From Methyloversatilis sp. XJ19-49 (lineage in GTDB: Bacteria > Pseudomonadota > Gammaproteobacteria > Burkholderiales > Rhodocyclaceae): 64,000 bases of DNA. The stretch is taken from the NCBI RefSeq assembly GCF_024580145.1, contig NZ_JANINI010000004.1, positions 124,001 to 188,000 of the forward strand, in the 5' to 3' direction. Shown here piece after piece: positions 52,291 to 62,062 of the stretch (the stretch's first letter is position 1; the number at the start of each line of letters is the position of its first letter). The notes under the pieces were generated by a model, which saw nothing but the letters and a program-made list of their open reading frames with translations, was not told the DNA's origin and searched no databases. Both the position numbers and the translations under genes were made by a program.

Positions 52291-52866
52291 ATGGAAGCCT
52301 TCATCGTGTCGACCGGCGTGGTCGCACTGGCCGAAATCGGCGACAAGACCCAGTTGCTGGCCTTCATTCTGGCCGCACGCTTCAGGAAGCCCCTGCCCAT
52401 CATCGCCGGCATCCTGTGTGCGACGCTGGTCAATCACGGTCTGGCCGGCGCGCTCGGTGGCTGGATCACTTCGGTACTGAGCCCGGAGGTGTTGCGCTGG
52501 GTGCTCGGCCTGTCCTTCATCGGCATGGCGATCTGGACGCTGATCCCGGACCGGATCGAGGACGAGGAAACGAAGGTCGCGGCGCGCCTCGGCGTGTTCG
52601 GGGCCACGCTGGTCACCTTCTTCCTGGCCGAGATGGGCGACAAGACGCAGATCGCAACCATCGCCATGGCAGCGCACTACGCCAGTCCGCTGCTCGTTGT
52701 CATGGGGACCACGCTGGGCATGCTGATCGCCGACGTGCCGGCGGTGTTCGTCGGCGACCGCTTCGGCGCGAAGATTCCGATGAAGCTGGTGCATGGCATT
52801 GCCGCCGCGATCTTCGCAGCGCTCGGTCTGCTGACCCTGCTCGGTGTCGATCGGCTGCTCGGGTAG
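52291..52866 (+). CDS. GDT1/UPF0016 (MneA-like) cation transporter
   Basis: The protein has 191 residues from ATG 52291; longer in-frame starts upstream give a low-complexity extension and overlap the divergent gene. It has six hydrophobic helices in two repeats, each with the E-x-G-D-K-T motif: ALAEIGDKTQLLAF (about residue 13) and FLAEMGDKTQIATI (about 115). Family members export Mn2+ or exchange Ca2+ for protons. Bacterial members are often under a yybP-ykoY riboswitch, but none is recognisable in the 169 bp upstream. Confidence 0.88.
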   Translation: MEAFIVSTGVVALAEIGDKTQLLAFILAARFRKPLPIIAGILCATLVNHGLAGALGGWITSVLSPEVLRWVLGLSFIGMAIWTLIPDRIEDEETKVAARLGVFGATLVTFFLAEMGDKTQIATIAMAAHYASPLLVVMGTTLGMLIADVPAVFVGDRFGAKIPMKLVHGIAAAIFAALGLLTLLGVDRLLG

Positions 52867-53095
52867 TTTCACAACGCAACACCCGATACAGCGGTTCAAG
52901 GCAGCGTGACATTTTCCCGATAATGACTGCACGAGACGCTTTGCGCTGGAACTGCGCAGGCATATTGGGTTCCACGGTTCGCCAGGGCATCCCGGCAGCC
53001 TTTGCGGGCCTGTCCTCGGATGCCATCAAGTTCGGCACCTCGACGACGAGCGCGCCGGAACGACCCGACAACAGGGCTGCAAGCACACATTCGGC

Positions 53096-56074
53096 ATGCA
53101 CGACAGGGAAATATCCATTGATGAGGAATCGAAGCGCCTCGACACACTGAGGCGCTACGACATCCTCGATACGCCACGTGATGAACGTTTCGACAACATC
53201 ACTGCGCTGACGGCCGAACTCATGCAGGTGCCGCTGGCCCTCGTCACCCTGGTCGATGCCGACCGTCTGTGGTTCAAGTCGGCGCACGGTCTCGATGTGC
53301 GCGAGATTCCGCGCTGCAGCGGGCTGTGCTCGTCCGCCATCCAGCAGGACGGTCCCTACATCGTCGAAGACACCCGCGAGTCGCCGGTCGAGCGGGATCA
53401 CCCGCTTGTCACCGGCCCGCTCGCGCTGCGCTTCTACGCCGGTGTTCCGCTCAGGGCAGACGACGGCCGCGCCCTCGGCGTGCTGTGCATCGCCGATCGT
53501 CAGCCCCGCCAGCTCGCTGCGCGCGCGATCAGCCACCTGCAGGCGCTCGCCCGGATGGTGATGGACCAGTTCGAACTGATGCGCGCGCTCAGGCAGGTCA
53601 CCTCGATTGCCGAAGACGACAGGCGCTTCAAGCTGCTGTTCGACAAGATCGCCGATCCGATGCTGTTGCTCGACGCGGCGTCGGGCATGTTCATCGACTG
53701 GAATCCGGCAGCCATGGAAATGCTCGGTTATCCGAATCGGGACGAAATCCGTGCCCTCAGCCCGGCCGACATTTCGCCGCGGCGGCAGCCGGACGGGCGC
53801 GATTCGGCCGAGAAGGCCCTGGAAATGAATGCCATCGCTGCGCGCGAAGGCAGCCACCGTTTCCAGTGGGCCATCTGCAGTCCTTACCGCGACACGCTGG
53901 TCATCGAAGTACTGCTCACCGCGCTGACGATGCAGGGCCGCCGGGTGTTCATCACCACCTGGCGCGACCTGACGTCGCAACGTCTTGCCGAGCAGAAACT
54001 GCTCGACAGCGAAATCCGCTGGAAATTTGCCATCGAAGGTTCGGGAGACGGGCTGTGGGACTGGAACATTCCCGCCAGCACGGTCTTCTTCAGCCGGCGC
54101 TGGAAAAGCATGCTGGGCTTCGAAGAGCACGAGATCGGCTCGGATCTGACGGAATGGGCTTCGCGTGTGCATCCGGATGACATGCCGTCGGTGATGGCGG
54201 ATGTGCAGGCGCACCTGCGCGGCGAAACCACGACCTACATCAACGAGCACCGCGTTCGCTGCAAGGACGGCGAGTACCGCTGGATACTCGATCGCGGCAA
54301 GATCGTCAGCCACGATGACGCCGGTGAGCCGTTGCGCATGGTCGGCACGCACACCGACGTGACCGATCGCCGGCGCGTGCTGATGGAGCTGGAAGCCGCC
54401 GAGTTCGGCCACCGCGCATTGCTCAACGCGATGGCCGACGGCGTGTTCGTGTCGCAGGACTTCCGCTTCGTGTTCAACAACCCGGCGCTGCCGCAGATGC
54501 TGGGCTACGCGCCAGATGAATTCACCGGCCTGCGCTTCGACCAGATCGTGCACCCGGATTTTCTCGACCTGTGGACCGAGCGCTTCATCCAGCGCATCAG
54601 CGGTGCCATCGAACCGGTGCGTCAATACGAGGCGAAGTTCCTGCGCAAGGGCGGTGCCGAGGTCATCTGGATCGAACTGATCGCCTCGCGTTTCATGTTC
54701 CAGGGCGCGCCGGCGGTGCTCGGCATCGTGCGCAACATCAGCGAGAAGAAGAAGACCGAGGACATCATCTGGCGTCAGGCCAATTACGACGCACTGACGC
54801 AGTTGCCCAACCGGCTCATGCTGCTCGATCGGCTCGATCACGAAATACGCCAGTCTCGCCGCAGCGGTCAGCCGCTGGCGGTCATGTTCATCGACCTCGA
54901 TCACTTCAAGGAAATCAACGACACGCTCGGCCACCACCGCGGCGACCTGCTGCTGCAGCTGGCGGCTCAGCGCCTGTCGTCCTGCCTGCGCGAGACCGAT
55001 CTCGTGGCCCGTCTGGGCGGTGACGAATTCACGGTCGTCGTGTCGGGGCTCGACGACATGGACACGGCCGAGCGCATCGCGCAGAACATTCTCGACGCCC
55101 TGCAGCGGCCTTTTCATCTCGAATCGGAACTGGTGTATGTGACGGCCTCGATCGGCATCACGCTCTATCCGCATGACGCGCGCTGCATCGAAGATCTGCT
55201 CAAGCAGGCCGATCAGGCGATGTACGACGCCAAGCATCTGGGCCGCAACCGTCTGAGCTATTTCACGCCGTCGATGCAGCAGCGCGCGGAAAGGCGCATG
55301 CGCCTGGTCGGCGACATGCACGAGGCCATCGCGAAAAAGCAGTTCTACATGGTGTATCAGCCCATCGTCGATCTGGCGACCGGGCAGACGCGCAAGGCCG
55401 AAGCGCTGATCCGCTGGAACCACCCGGAGCGCGGCATCGTGTCGCCGGCCGATTTCATTCCGATTGCCGAAGAGACCGGCCTCATCATGGAGCTGGGCGA
55501 CTGGATCACCCGCACCGCGCTGGCTTTCGCGCTCTATCTCGAGCAGCAGTTCGACGAGCCGGTGCAGATCAGCGTGAATCAGTCACCGGTGCAGTTCCGC
55601 AACAAGAAGCCGCAGTACCCCGATATCGTGCAGGTGTTGAATCAGGCTGGCGCCTCCGGCGAACTGGTCACGGTCGAAATCACCGAAGGCACGCTGCTCG
55701 ACGCCGATGCGCAGGTGCTCGACAAGCTGCACCGCATGCGCGAAGCGCACGTACAGGTGTCGCTGGACGATTTCGGTACCGGTTACTCGTCGCTGTCCTA
55801 CCTGAACAAGTTCGCCATCGATTACCTGAAGATCGACCGCTCGTTCGTGCAGGGGCTGGCGCCGCATTCGAGCGAACTTGCGCTGTGCGAGGCGATGATC
55901 GTCATGGCGCACAAGCTGGGCATCAAGGTGATCGCCGAAGGCGTGGAAACCGCCGAACAGCGCGACCTGCTGATCCTGGCCGGCTGCGATTACGCGCAAG
56001 GCTATCTGTTCGCCCGGCCGCTTACCGGCGAGGCGTTCGAGGCCTTCCTCGCTCAGGGCCCGCAGCCCCTGTGA
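53096..56074 (+). CDS. Cyclic-di-GMP signalling protein: GAF, PAS repeats, GGDEF and EAL
   Basis: This 992-residue protein has no membrane helix. A GAF domain is at about 25-165 (RFDNITALTAELMQVPLALV), followed by three PAS-like domains (about 180-295, 305-425 with WILDRGKIVSHDDAGE, 430-545). A GGDEF domain (about 560-720) has an intact ARLGGDEFTVV site and RETD as the inhibitory I-site five residues before it. An EAL domain (about 735-985) has RKAEALIRW, DDFGTGYSS and IAEGVETAEQ. Both c-di-GMP synthesis and hydrolysis sites look intact. The regulated process is not indicated by its neighbours. Confidence 0.93.
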   Translation: MHDREISIDEESKRLDTLRRYDILDTPRDERFDNITALTAELMQVPLALVTLVDADRLWFKSAHGLDVREIPRCSGLCSSAIQQDGPYIVEDTRESPVERDHPLVTGPLALRFYAGVPLRADDGRALGVLCIADRQPRQLAARAISHLQALARMVMDQFELMRALRQVTSIAEDDRRFKLLFDKIADPMLLLDAASGMFIDWNPAAMEMLGYPNRDEIRALSPADISPRRQPDGRDSAEKALEMNAIAAREGSHRFQWAICSPYRDTLVIEVLLTALTMQGRRVFITTWRDLTSQRLAEQKLLDSEIRWKFAIEGSGDGLWDWNIPASTVFFSRRWKSMLGFEEHEIGSDLTEWASRVHPDDMPSVMADVQAHLRGETTTYINEHRVRCKDGEYRWILDRGKIVSHDDAGEPLRMVGTHTDVTDRRRVLMELEAAEFGHRALLNAMADGVFVSQDFRFVFNNPALPQMLGYAPDEFTGLRFDQIVHPDFLDLWTERFIQRISGAIEPVRQYEAKFLRKGGAEVIWIELIASRFMFQGAPAVLGIVRNISEKKKTEDIIWRQANYDALTQLPNRLMLLDRLDHEIRQSRRSGQPLAVMFIDLDHFKEINDTLGHHRGDLLLQLAAQRLSSCLRETDLVARLGGDEFTVVVSGLDDMDTAERIAQNILDALQRPFHLESELVYVTASIGITLYPHDARCIEDLLKQADQAMYDAKHLGRNRLSYFTPSMQQRAERRMRLVGDMHEAIAKKQFYMVYQPIVDLATGQTRKAEALIRWNHPERGIVSPADFIPIAEETGLIMELGDWITRTALAFALYLEQQFDEPVQISVNQSPVQFRNKKPQYPDIVQVLNQAGASGELVTVEITEGTLLDADAQVLDKLHRMREAHVQVSLDDFGTGYSSLSYLNKFAIDYLKIDRSFVQGLAPHSSELALCEAMIVMAHKLGIKVIAEGVETAEQRDLLILAGCDYAQGYLFARPLTGEAFEAFLAQGPQPL

Positions 56075-56130
56075 TCGACAACGCCGCACAATGACCGGAT
56101 GATCCGCGCATCGCCCGATCCGGAGTCGTC

Positions 56131-56949
56131 ATGAACAAGTTCATCGCCAGCGCCTTTCTCATGTTCAGCAGCCACACCGTCAGCGCACTCGAACTGCTGG
56201 TACCCGCCTACTTCTATCCGGTGGATGACGGCGTCACCTACTGGCAGACGCTGGCCGAGGCCGCGCCGGACGTGGCCATCACCGCCATCCTGAACCCGGA
56301 CAGCGGCCCCGGCGCGGCGTTCGACAGCGACTACGCAGCGGTGGCGAACGCCTTCCAGGCCGCCGGCGGTCGCCTGATCGGCTATGTGTACACTGGCTAC
56401 GGCGCGCGCAGCGAAGCGCTGGTGAAGGCCGAGATCGACCGCTACTACGCACAGTACGGCGTGGACGGCATCTTTCTCGACGAGGTGTCGAATCTCGCGC
56501 AGCACCTTGGCTACTACCAGTCGCTGCACGCCTACATCAAGGGTGGCTTCGAAAGGAACCACATCGTTGCCAATCCGGGCACGCAGACGCCCGAGGCCTG
56601 GCTCGCGACGGCCGACGTGCTGGTCACCTTCGAAAGCCCGGCTGCCGAATACGCCGGCTACGCGCCGGACGTGTGGACCGCGGCGCAGGACGCCACGCGT
56701 TTCGCGCATCTGGTCTACGACGTGACGGATGCCGAGGCGATGCGCACCATCATCGACACGGCGCGGGCGCACAACGTCGGCCACGTCTACGTCACGGACG
56801 ACCGCGGCGACAACCCCTGGGACACGCTGCCGACCTACTGGGCCGCCGAAACCGCCTACGCCGCAGCGGTGCCGGAACCCTCTGCATGGGCCGGCCTCGT
56901 CGCCGGCCTCGCGCTGCTCGCCGCTCGCCTGCGCCGGCGCGCGCACTGA
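56131..56949 (+). CDS. Spherulin-4-like secreted protein with PEP-CTERM tail
   Basis: This 272-residue protein has a signal peptide (about 1-19), then a TIM-barrel-like domain of the spherulation-specific family 4 type: ELLVPAYFYPVDDGVTYW, VAITAILNPDSGPG, GGRLIGYVYTGYGARS and VDGIFLDEVS. The tail VPEPSAWAGLVAGLALLAAR followed by basic residues is a PEP-CTERM sorting signal. The family resembles alpha-galactosaminidase-type glycoside hydrolases, so it may trim or bind matrix polysaccharide. It is the second PEP-CTERM protein in the window. Confidence 0.85.
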   Translation: MNKFIASAFLMFSSHTVSALELLVPAYFYPVDDGVTYWQTLAEAAPDVAITAILNPDSGPGAAFDSDYAAVANAFQAAGGRLIGYVYTGYGARSEALVKAEIDRYYAQYGVDGIFLDEVSNLAQHLGYYQSLHAYIKGGFERNHIVANPGTQTPEAWLATADVLVTFESPAAEYAGYAPDVWTAAQDATRFAHLVYDVTDAEAMRTIIDTARAHNVGHVYVTDDRGDNPWDTLPTYWAAETAYAAAVPEPSAWAGLVAGLALLAARLRRRAH

Positions 56950-57124
56950 AGCGCGCAGCCGCTGGACAGGTACCCGCAGCGCAGCCGACAATGTCGCCAT
57001 GAGCATTTCCGGCGCCATCCCGTGCCACTGACACCGACCCGTCGCTGGGTCGTCCGGCAGCGCGCCGCCCGCTGGCGCCCCTCTCCGCACATCGCATGGC
57101 ACTCACTATCGATGCGGAGATTTC

Positions 57125-58816
57125 ATGAACATCCAGTTCCGACCCAAGCTGTTTGACACGCTGCGCGGCTATGACCGCGGCCAGTTCTCCGGCGACCTGT
57201 CGGCCGGCATCACGGTCGGCGTGCTCGCGCTGCCGCTGGCCATGGCGTTCGCGATCGCCAGCGGCATGTCGCCGACCGCCGGCATCTGGACCGCCATCGT
57301 CGCAGGCTTCCTGATTTCCGCGCTGGGCGGCTCGCGGGTGCAGATCGGCGGCCCGACCGGCGCCTTCATCCCCATCATCTACGCCATCGTCGTCGACTAC
57401 GGCGTGCAGAACCTGCTGATCGCCACGATGATGTCCGGCGTCATGCTGCTGGCCATGGGCGCGTTCCGGCTCGGCAGCATGATCCGCTTCATCCCGCTGT
57501 CGGTCGTCATCGGCTTCACCAATGGCATCGCGGTGGTCATCTTCGTGTCGCAGATCAAGGACTTCCTCGGCCTGCGTGTTGACAGTCTGCCGGGTGAGTT
57601 CTTCGGCAAGATGGAAGCGCTGTACCGGGCGCTGCCGACGCTCGACAGTGCCACGCTCGCGCTGTCGTGCGCGTCGCTGGCCGTGCTGCTGGGCTGGAAC
57701 CGGCTGGCGAAAGAGGTGGCGTGGATGCGTCGCCTGCCCGGACCGCTGGCGGTGCTGGTCATTGCGACCGCGGTGAACGCCTTCATCCAGCTGCCGGTCG
57801 ACACGATAGGCAGCCGTTTCGGCGGCATTCCGCGCGAGTTGCCGGACATCGGCCTGCCGGCACTGTCGTTTGGCCTGCTCGGCAAGCTGATCGCACCCGC
57901 ACTGACCATCGCGTTGCTGGGTGCCATCGAATCGCTGCTGTCGGCGCGCATCGCCGACAGCCAGATCGATGACCGCCACGACCCGAACCAGGAACTGATG
58001 GCGCAGGGCATCGCCAATATCGCGGCGCCGCTGTTAGGCGGCTTCGCCGCCACCGGCGCCATTGCGCGCACCGCGACCAATGTGCGCACCGGTGGCCGCA
58101 CGCCGGTGGCCGGCATCATCCACGCCGGCGTGCTGCTGACCATCGTGCTGGCGCTGGCACCACTGGCCAGCCACATTCCGCTCGCCACGCTGTCGGCCAT
58201 CGTCGTCGTGGTGGCGGTCAACATGGGCGAATGGCACGCCTTCGCGCCGAAGGAACTGGCGCGCTACTCGACGCCCTACCGCACCATCCTGCTGGCCACC
58301 TTCTTCGTCACCGTGGTGTTCGACCTGACGCTGGCGGTCGAACTGGGCATGGCGCTGGCCAGCCTGTTCTTCATCTACCGCATGTCCGACCTGACGCGCA
58401 TCGAGCGCCTGCCGCTGGAGGACTTCTACGGCGTCGAGGCGCTCGCCCGGCCCGATGGCACGCCGCGCATCCTGGCCTACCGGCTGACCGGCTCGCTGTT
58501 CTTCGGTGCCGCCAACAAGCTGGAAAACCTGCTGCTGATGCAGGACGGTCACCCGGACGCGGTCATCCTCGACCTGGAAAAGGTGATCAGCATCGACACG
58601 ACCGGGCTGGACATCCTGCAGACACTGCAGCGCAACCTGGCCCGGCGCGGTGCCACGCTCATCCTGTGCGACCTGAACGAACAGCCGGGATCGCTGATCC
58701 ACCGCTCCGGCTTCGCCGACCGGCTGGGCGAGGAGAACATCGCCGGCAACATCACCGACGCCCTGCTGCGGGCGCAGACGGTGATGCCCCGAAACTCCGG
58801 CGTGTCCTACGTCTGA
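57125..58816 (+). CDS. SulP (SLC26) family anion transporter with STAS domain
   Basis: This 563-residue protein has a transmembrane core (about 20-420) with family motifs ITVGVLALPLAMAFAIASG, GGPTGAFIPI and GGFAATGAIARTATNVRTGG. A C-terminal STAS domain (about 445-555) includes AVILDLEKVISIDTTGLDIL. Members carry sulfate, bicarbonate or dicarboxylates across the inner membrane; this one is not assigned a substrate. It ends 30 bp before the convergent gene at 58847. Confidence 0.92.
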   Translation: MNIQFRPKLFDTLRGYDRGQFSGDLSAGITVGVLALPLAMAFAIASGMSPTAGIWTAIVAGFLISALGGSRVQIGGPTGAFIPIIYAIVVDYGVQNLLIATMMSGVMLLAMGAFRLGSMIRFIPLSVVIGFTNGIAVVIFVSQIKDFLGLRVDSLPGEFFGKMEALYRALPTLDSATLALSCASLAVLLGWNRLAKEVAWMRRLPGPLAVLVIATAVNAFIQLPVDTIGSRFGGIPRELPDIGLPALSFGLLGKLIAPALTIALLGAIESLLSARIADSQIDDRHDPNQELMAQGIANIAAPLLGGFAATGAIARTATNVRTGGRTPVAGIIHAGVLLTIVLALAPLASHIPLATLSAIVVVVAVNMGEWHAFAPKELARYSTPYRTILLATFFVTVVFDLTLAVELGMALASLFFIYRMSDLTRIERLPLEDFYGVEALARPDGTPRILAYRLTGSLFFGAANKLENLLLMQDGHPDAVILDLEKVISIDTTGLDILQTLQRNLARRGATLILCDLNEQPGSLIHRSGFADRLGEENIAGNITDALLRAQTVMPRNSGVSYV

Positions 58817-58846
58817 CAGCGCCAGCCACTCGATCGGATTGCATCG

Positions 58847-59620
58847 CTACCGACCGTCGTCACGGTTCCTGGCGAGGTCGGCCATCTGTCGGGTCTGCTC
58901 GTCGAGCGCGCGCTGCCGTTCCTGCTCCTGCGCCTTTTCCAGCTGCGCGCGCAACTCGTCGAACTGCTTGTCGAGTTTGGCCTGCAGGGCCTGCTTCTCG
59001 TCGGCGCTCTTGTCGGCATGACGCTCGTCGAACTTCTCCTGCAGCGTGGCGAGCTTGCCGTCGAGTTCCTGCTTCTTCTGCGTGAACGTCTGGTCTATGG
59101 CCTCGAGCGTCTTGCCGAGCTGCGGATCGAGATCGACACGCCGCACTTCGTCGAGCAGGGCGTTTTCCCGTTCGGTGTCCTTCGAGTTGATGTGCGCATC
59201 GGCCAGTGCATCGACCAGCATGCCGCGGTTCTTCATGTGCATCTCGACATGCTCGACCGCCTGAACGATCTGCTGTCCCACGGGGCCGTTCAGCGCGCCT
59301 TCCAGCACGACATCCCCAAACTGCGCGACCTTGTCCACATCTTCCAGAACAAGCTCCGTGACCGGCGCCGACGTGGGCTTCAGGTCCGGCGTCATCGCCT
59401 GCGCCTGCGCGCGCGCCGCGTCGTCGATCTGACGATCGACCAGGGCCAGATCGGCGTCGATCTGCGGTATCGCGCGTGCCGCCGGAACCTGCTCCTGCGC
59501 TGCTGGCTGGCTCTTGGCCATGTCCTGCTGCCGGATGGCTTCCATGTACTCGTTGCGCAGTTCGGTGCGCCGGGCGTTCAGCCGAGCCAGTTCGGCCTGG
59601 TAGTCGATGCCTTCACTCAT
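58847..59620 (-). CDS. Coiled-coil hypothetical protein downstream of a VirD4-like gene
   Basis: This 257-residue soluble protein is rich in Gln, Glu, Asp, Ala and Lys. It has an N-terminal helix (YQAELARLNARRTELRNEYM) and a long C-terminal coiled coil (about 170-250: QKKQELDGKLATLQEKFDER). No signal or membrane segment is seen and no family is recognised. It starts 19 bp after the stop of the VirD4-like coupling protein, so the two are almost certainly co-transcribed. An accessory protein for the coupling ATPase or its substrate is a reasonable inference. Confidence 0.6.
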   Translation of the reverse strand: MSEGIDYQAELARLNARRTELRNEYMEAIRQQDMAKSQPAAQEQVPAARAIPQIDADLALVDRQIDDAARAQAQAMTPDLKPTSAPVTELVLEDVDKVAQFGDVVLEGALNGPVGQQIVQAVEHVEMHMKNRGMLVDALADAHINSKDTERENALLDEVRRVDLDPQLGKTLEAIDQTFTQKKQELDGKLATLQEKFDERHADKSADEKQALQAKLDKQFDELRAQLEKAQEQERQRALDEQTRQMADLARNRDDGR

Positions 59621-59639
59621 GGCGTGCTCCCGCGGGTCG

Positions 59640-61760
59640 TCATACGCTGCCCATGCGCGCCTTCAGGTCTTCGTTGCGCCACGCATAGTCCTTGCTGACC
59701 TTGGCCGGACGCGTCGCCAGACCGAGCACGATCTGCTGTTCGCGGTAGTTGGGGCCAGCCAGTTCCGAGGCCTCGACCAGCTTCTTGCGCGAACCATCCA
59801 GTGCATCGACGAAGCCGATCTCGTCGGACAGCCGCTCGGCCAGACCATCGGCCCCGGTCGGGTTCATGAAGATGCGCACCGCGCAGCTGCCCAGCATGCC
59901 GTCGGCGTTCTTGTAGGCGTTGCGCAACTGCCCCACGCTCTGCGCGAACATCCACAGCCGCAGCCCGTATTTGCGGCCGATGTTCAGCGCCTCGTCAACC
60001 GGCGGCATTTCCCTCAGGCGCGGCAGCTCGTCGAGCATTATCAGGATCGGCGCCGAACCGCGCGCCGGTACCTTGCCGCCGGTCAGCATGCGGATGTGCT
60101 GGCCGATGAAGACGCGCAACAGCGACAGATAGGATTCGACCGCATTGGGCGGCACGACGATGTAGATGGTCGGGTTGCTGCCGCTGCGCAGATCTTCCGG
60201 GCTCCAGTCGGAGCGATCGGTGATGCGCGCCACACGCTCGCCGGTCCATGCGTTGAGGCTGGAACGTGCCGTCTGCAGCACGCTTGAGCGGGTCTTTTCC
60301 GGCATTTCGCCGAGCGCGGTGGCGGTCTGCATCATGACGCGCACATCCACCGCGATCTTCAGCTCGAGAATCATGGTGTCCCAGGCCTCGCCGCCGAACA
60401 TCACGTCGAGCACCGCATGCATCGGCCGCTTTTCGGGCGGGTGCTGGTAGCACACGTTGGCGATGGCGGCGCACAGCACGGTGCGCGCTTCGTTCTCCCA
60501 GAACGGATCGGCCGCCCCGCTCGGCACGATCATCATGTCGGCCAGCAGGCGCGCGTCTTCCCAGATGAATTCCGGTGCACTGCGCACGAAGGCGAGCGGG
60601 TTGTAGTGGTGGCTCTGGTCCGGTTCGAGCGGATTGAAGCGGAATACCGGCCCGACGTTTTCGGCGCGCCACTTGCTGGTGTTGTCGTAGATGTCGCCCG
60701 ACACGTCCAGCACAACCGCCGGTCCCGGCCACGCCAGCAGATTCGGAAATACGTTGCATTGCGTCTTGCCTGACCCGGGCGGCGCGATGGTGACCATCGA
60801 GCCTTCACCCGAATAGGTCAGTGCGGTGCCGTCGGCGAAGGATCCGATGTGGAGCGGGAAATCGCCCGACGCGGCGAATACGGTCTTGCCGATGTCAGCC
60901 GGCCGCAGCCAGGTGCTGCCGCCGCCGATCAGCTGGTCGCTGGCGTCCTGCACGAGCTCGCGGATGCCGGCCGGCAGGTCGGGCTTGCCCTTCAGTTCGG
61001 CGAGATGGCCCAGGATTTTCGAGATGACGTTGTCGACCGAAAAACGGAGTTGCTCAACGGCGTGGTCGAGCGCCTGACGCGGTGTCTTGGCCTCGTTGTT
61101 CGCATTGCCCAGATTCCACTGCGCCGCGCCGCTGGTCCCCTTGCCCTGTGACCACACGAGCGCAAATCGCCAGCCACGGTAGAGCGGATCCTTGCCATCG
61201 GCCGAACTGTTCAGCAGTTCGGCGATGCGCATGAACTCGCGCTCCTTGTTGTCCATCGCCGCCAGGCTGCGGCTGACGGTTGTCCAGTAGTAGGCGTCCA
61301 TCCAGCGGTCGTTCTCGCCTACGTACTGCCAGGTGCCGTAGTGGCACACTTCAAGCGTCTGCGATCGTTCGGCGAACAGGGCATCGATCACCGGCACGCG
61401 CGCCGCATGGGTCGGGCCGAGGCTTTGCAGCCAGTGCGCGGCCGCGTCGTCGGCCTTCTTCTTCAGATCCTTTTCCTTCGAGTAGGTCACCTTTTCGGCG
61501 CCCTTCGGCCTGAACCACAGCCAGCCGCAGATCCCGAGCACGATGGCGCTTCCGAGGATATCGAGCACCCAGGTCGCGATGACGCCCACGATGACCGCGA
61601 CGACGTGCTGCCTGAACCACTGCGGCAGGAAGGCGGCGAAGTCCGCCGGCACGGTGGCTGAGTTGGTGCCGGCCAGCGCCTTGCGGTGCCAGAAGAACCC
61701 GATCGCTACAAAGCCGGCCAGAAAGATGCCGATGCTGAACAGCCTGAAGAAGAACTCCAT
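59640..61760 (-). CDS. VirD4/TraG-type coupling ATPase (orphan)
   Basis: The protein has 706 residues from ATG 61760. There are two membrane-helix regions: residues about 1-25 (FFFRLFSIGIFLAGFVAIGF) and about 50-85 (VVAVIVGVIATWVLDILGSA). A T4 coupling-protein ATPase follows: Walker A VTIAPPGSGKTQCN (about 325), LDVSGDIYDNTS, Walker B ILIMLDELPRLREMP (about 573) and YGLRLWMFAQSVGQLRNAY, all typical of VirD4/TraG. These ATPases pass substrates to type IV secretion machines, but no other secretion or relaxase gene is in the window. Only the coiled-coil partner gene follows. Confidence 0.85.
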   Translation of the reverse strand: MEFFFRLFSIGIFLAGFVAIGFFWHRKALAGTNSATVPADFAAFLPQWFRQHVVAVIVGVIATWVLDILGSAIVLGICGWLWFRPKGAEKVTYSKEKDLKKKADDAAAHWLQSLGPTHAARVPVIDALFAERSQTLEVCHYGTWQYVGENDRWMDAYYWTTVSRSLAAMDNKEREFMRIAELLNSSADGKDPLYRGWRFALVWSQGKGTSGAAQWNLGNANNEAKTPRQALDHAVEQLRFSVDNVISKILGHLAELKGKPDLPAGIRELVQDASDQLIGGGSTWLRPADIGKTVFAASGDFPLHIGSFADGTALTYSGEGSMVTIAPPGSGKTQCNVFPNLLAWPGPAVVLDVSGDIYDNTSKWRAENVGPVFRFNPLEPDQSHHYNPLAFVRSAPEFIWEDARLLADMMIVPSGAADPFWENEARTVLCAAIANVCYQHPPEKRPMHAVLDVMFGGEAWDTMILELKIAVDVRVMMQTATALGEMPEKTRSSVLQTARSSLNAWTGERVARITDRSDWSPEDLRSGSNPTIYIVVPPNAVESYLSLLRVFIGQHIRMLTGGKVPARGSAPILIMLDELPRLREMPPVDEALNIGRKYGLRLWMFAQSVGQLRNAYKNADGMLGSCAVRIFMNPTGADGLAERLSDEIGFVDALDGSRKKLVEASELAGPNYREQQIVLGLATRPAKVSKDYAWRNEDLKARMGSV

Positions 61761-62062
61761 GCGTGCTGACTCCCGGTTGATCGGCACTCCGCATCGGGCC
61801 GGAAACGGTGACCTGTCCGTTCCGGCGCCGCGTCGTTCTGTTGTGCGCGGATGCACCAGTTTCTTGTATCGAGCTGTCGAACGGGGCTGACCGCCCAAGG
61901 GGAAGTTTGCGGGCGCAGGCGCGCACGCGCAAGGCTTGTGGCACACGACCGACCGATCGCGATGCACGATGACGCACTGCCCGATACGTCAATCGACGTA
62001 TTGGCGCGCGAACCACCGTTCGCACAATGGACAGTTGATTCCATTCTGCCAGCGAGGATTTC
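61761..62062. promoter_or_regulatory. Divergent intergenic region between the VirD4-like gene and amiE
   Basis: These 302 bp hold promoters for both directions. A 7-bp dyad (ATACGTC/GACGTAT, 4-bp spacer) lies at 61984-62001, and AATGGA/TCCATT form a second dyad near 62027-62045. No sigma-54 -24/-12 motif was found on the plus strand. No gene is visible. Confidence 0.45.
61984..62001. promoter_or_regulatory. Dyad symmetry upstream of amiE, candidate operator
   Basis: A perfect 7-bp inverted repeat with a 4-bp spacer, about 60-80 bp before the amiE start codon, is the right size and place for a dimeric regulator. Confidence 0.4.

Noticed and set aside
61930-62062. Sigma-54 promoter before amiE
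   Set aside because: TGGCAC occurs, but no TTGC element follows at the required spacing.
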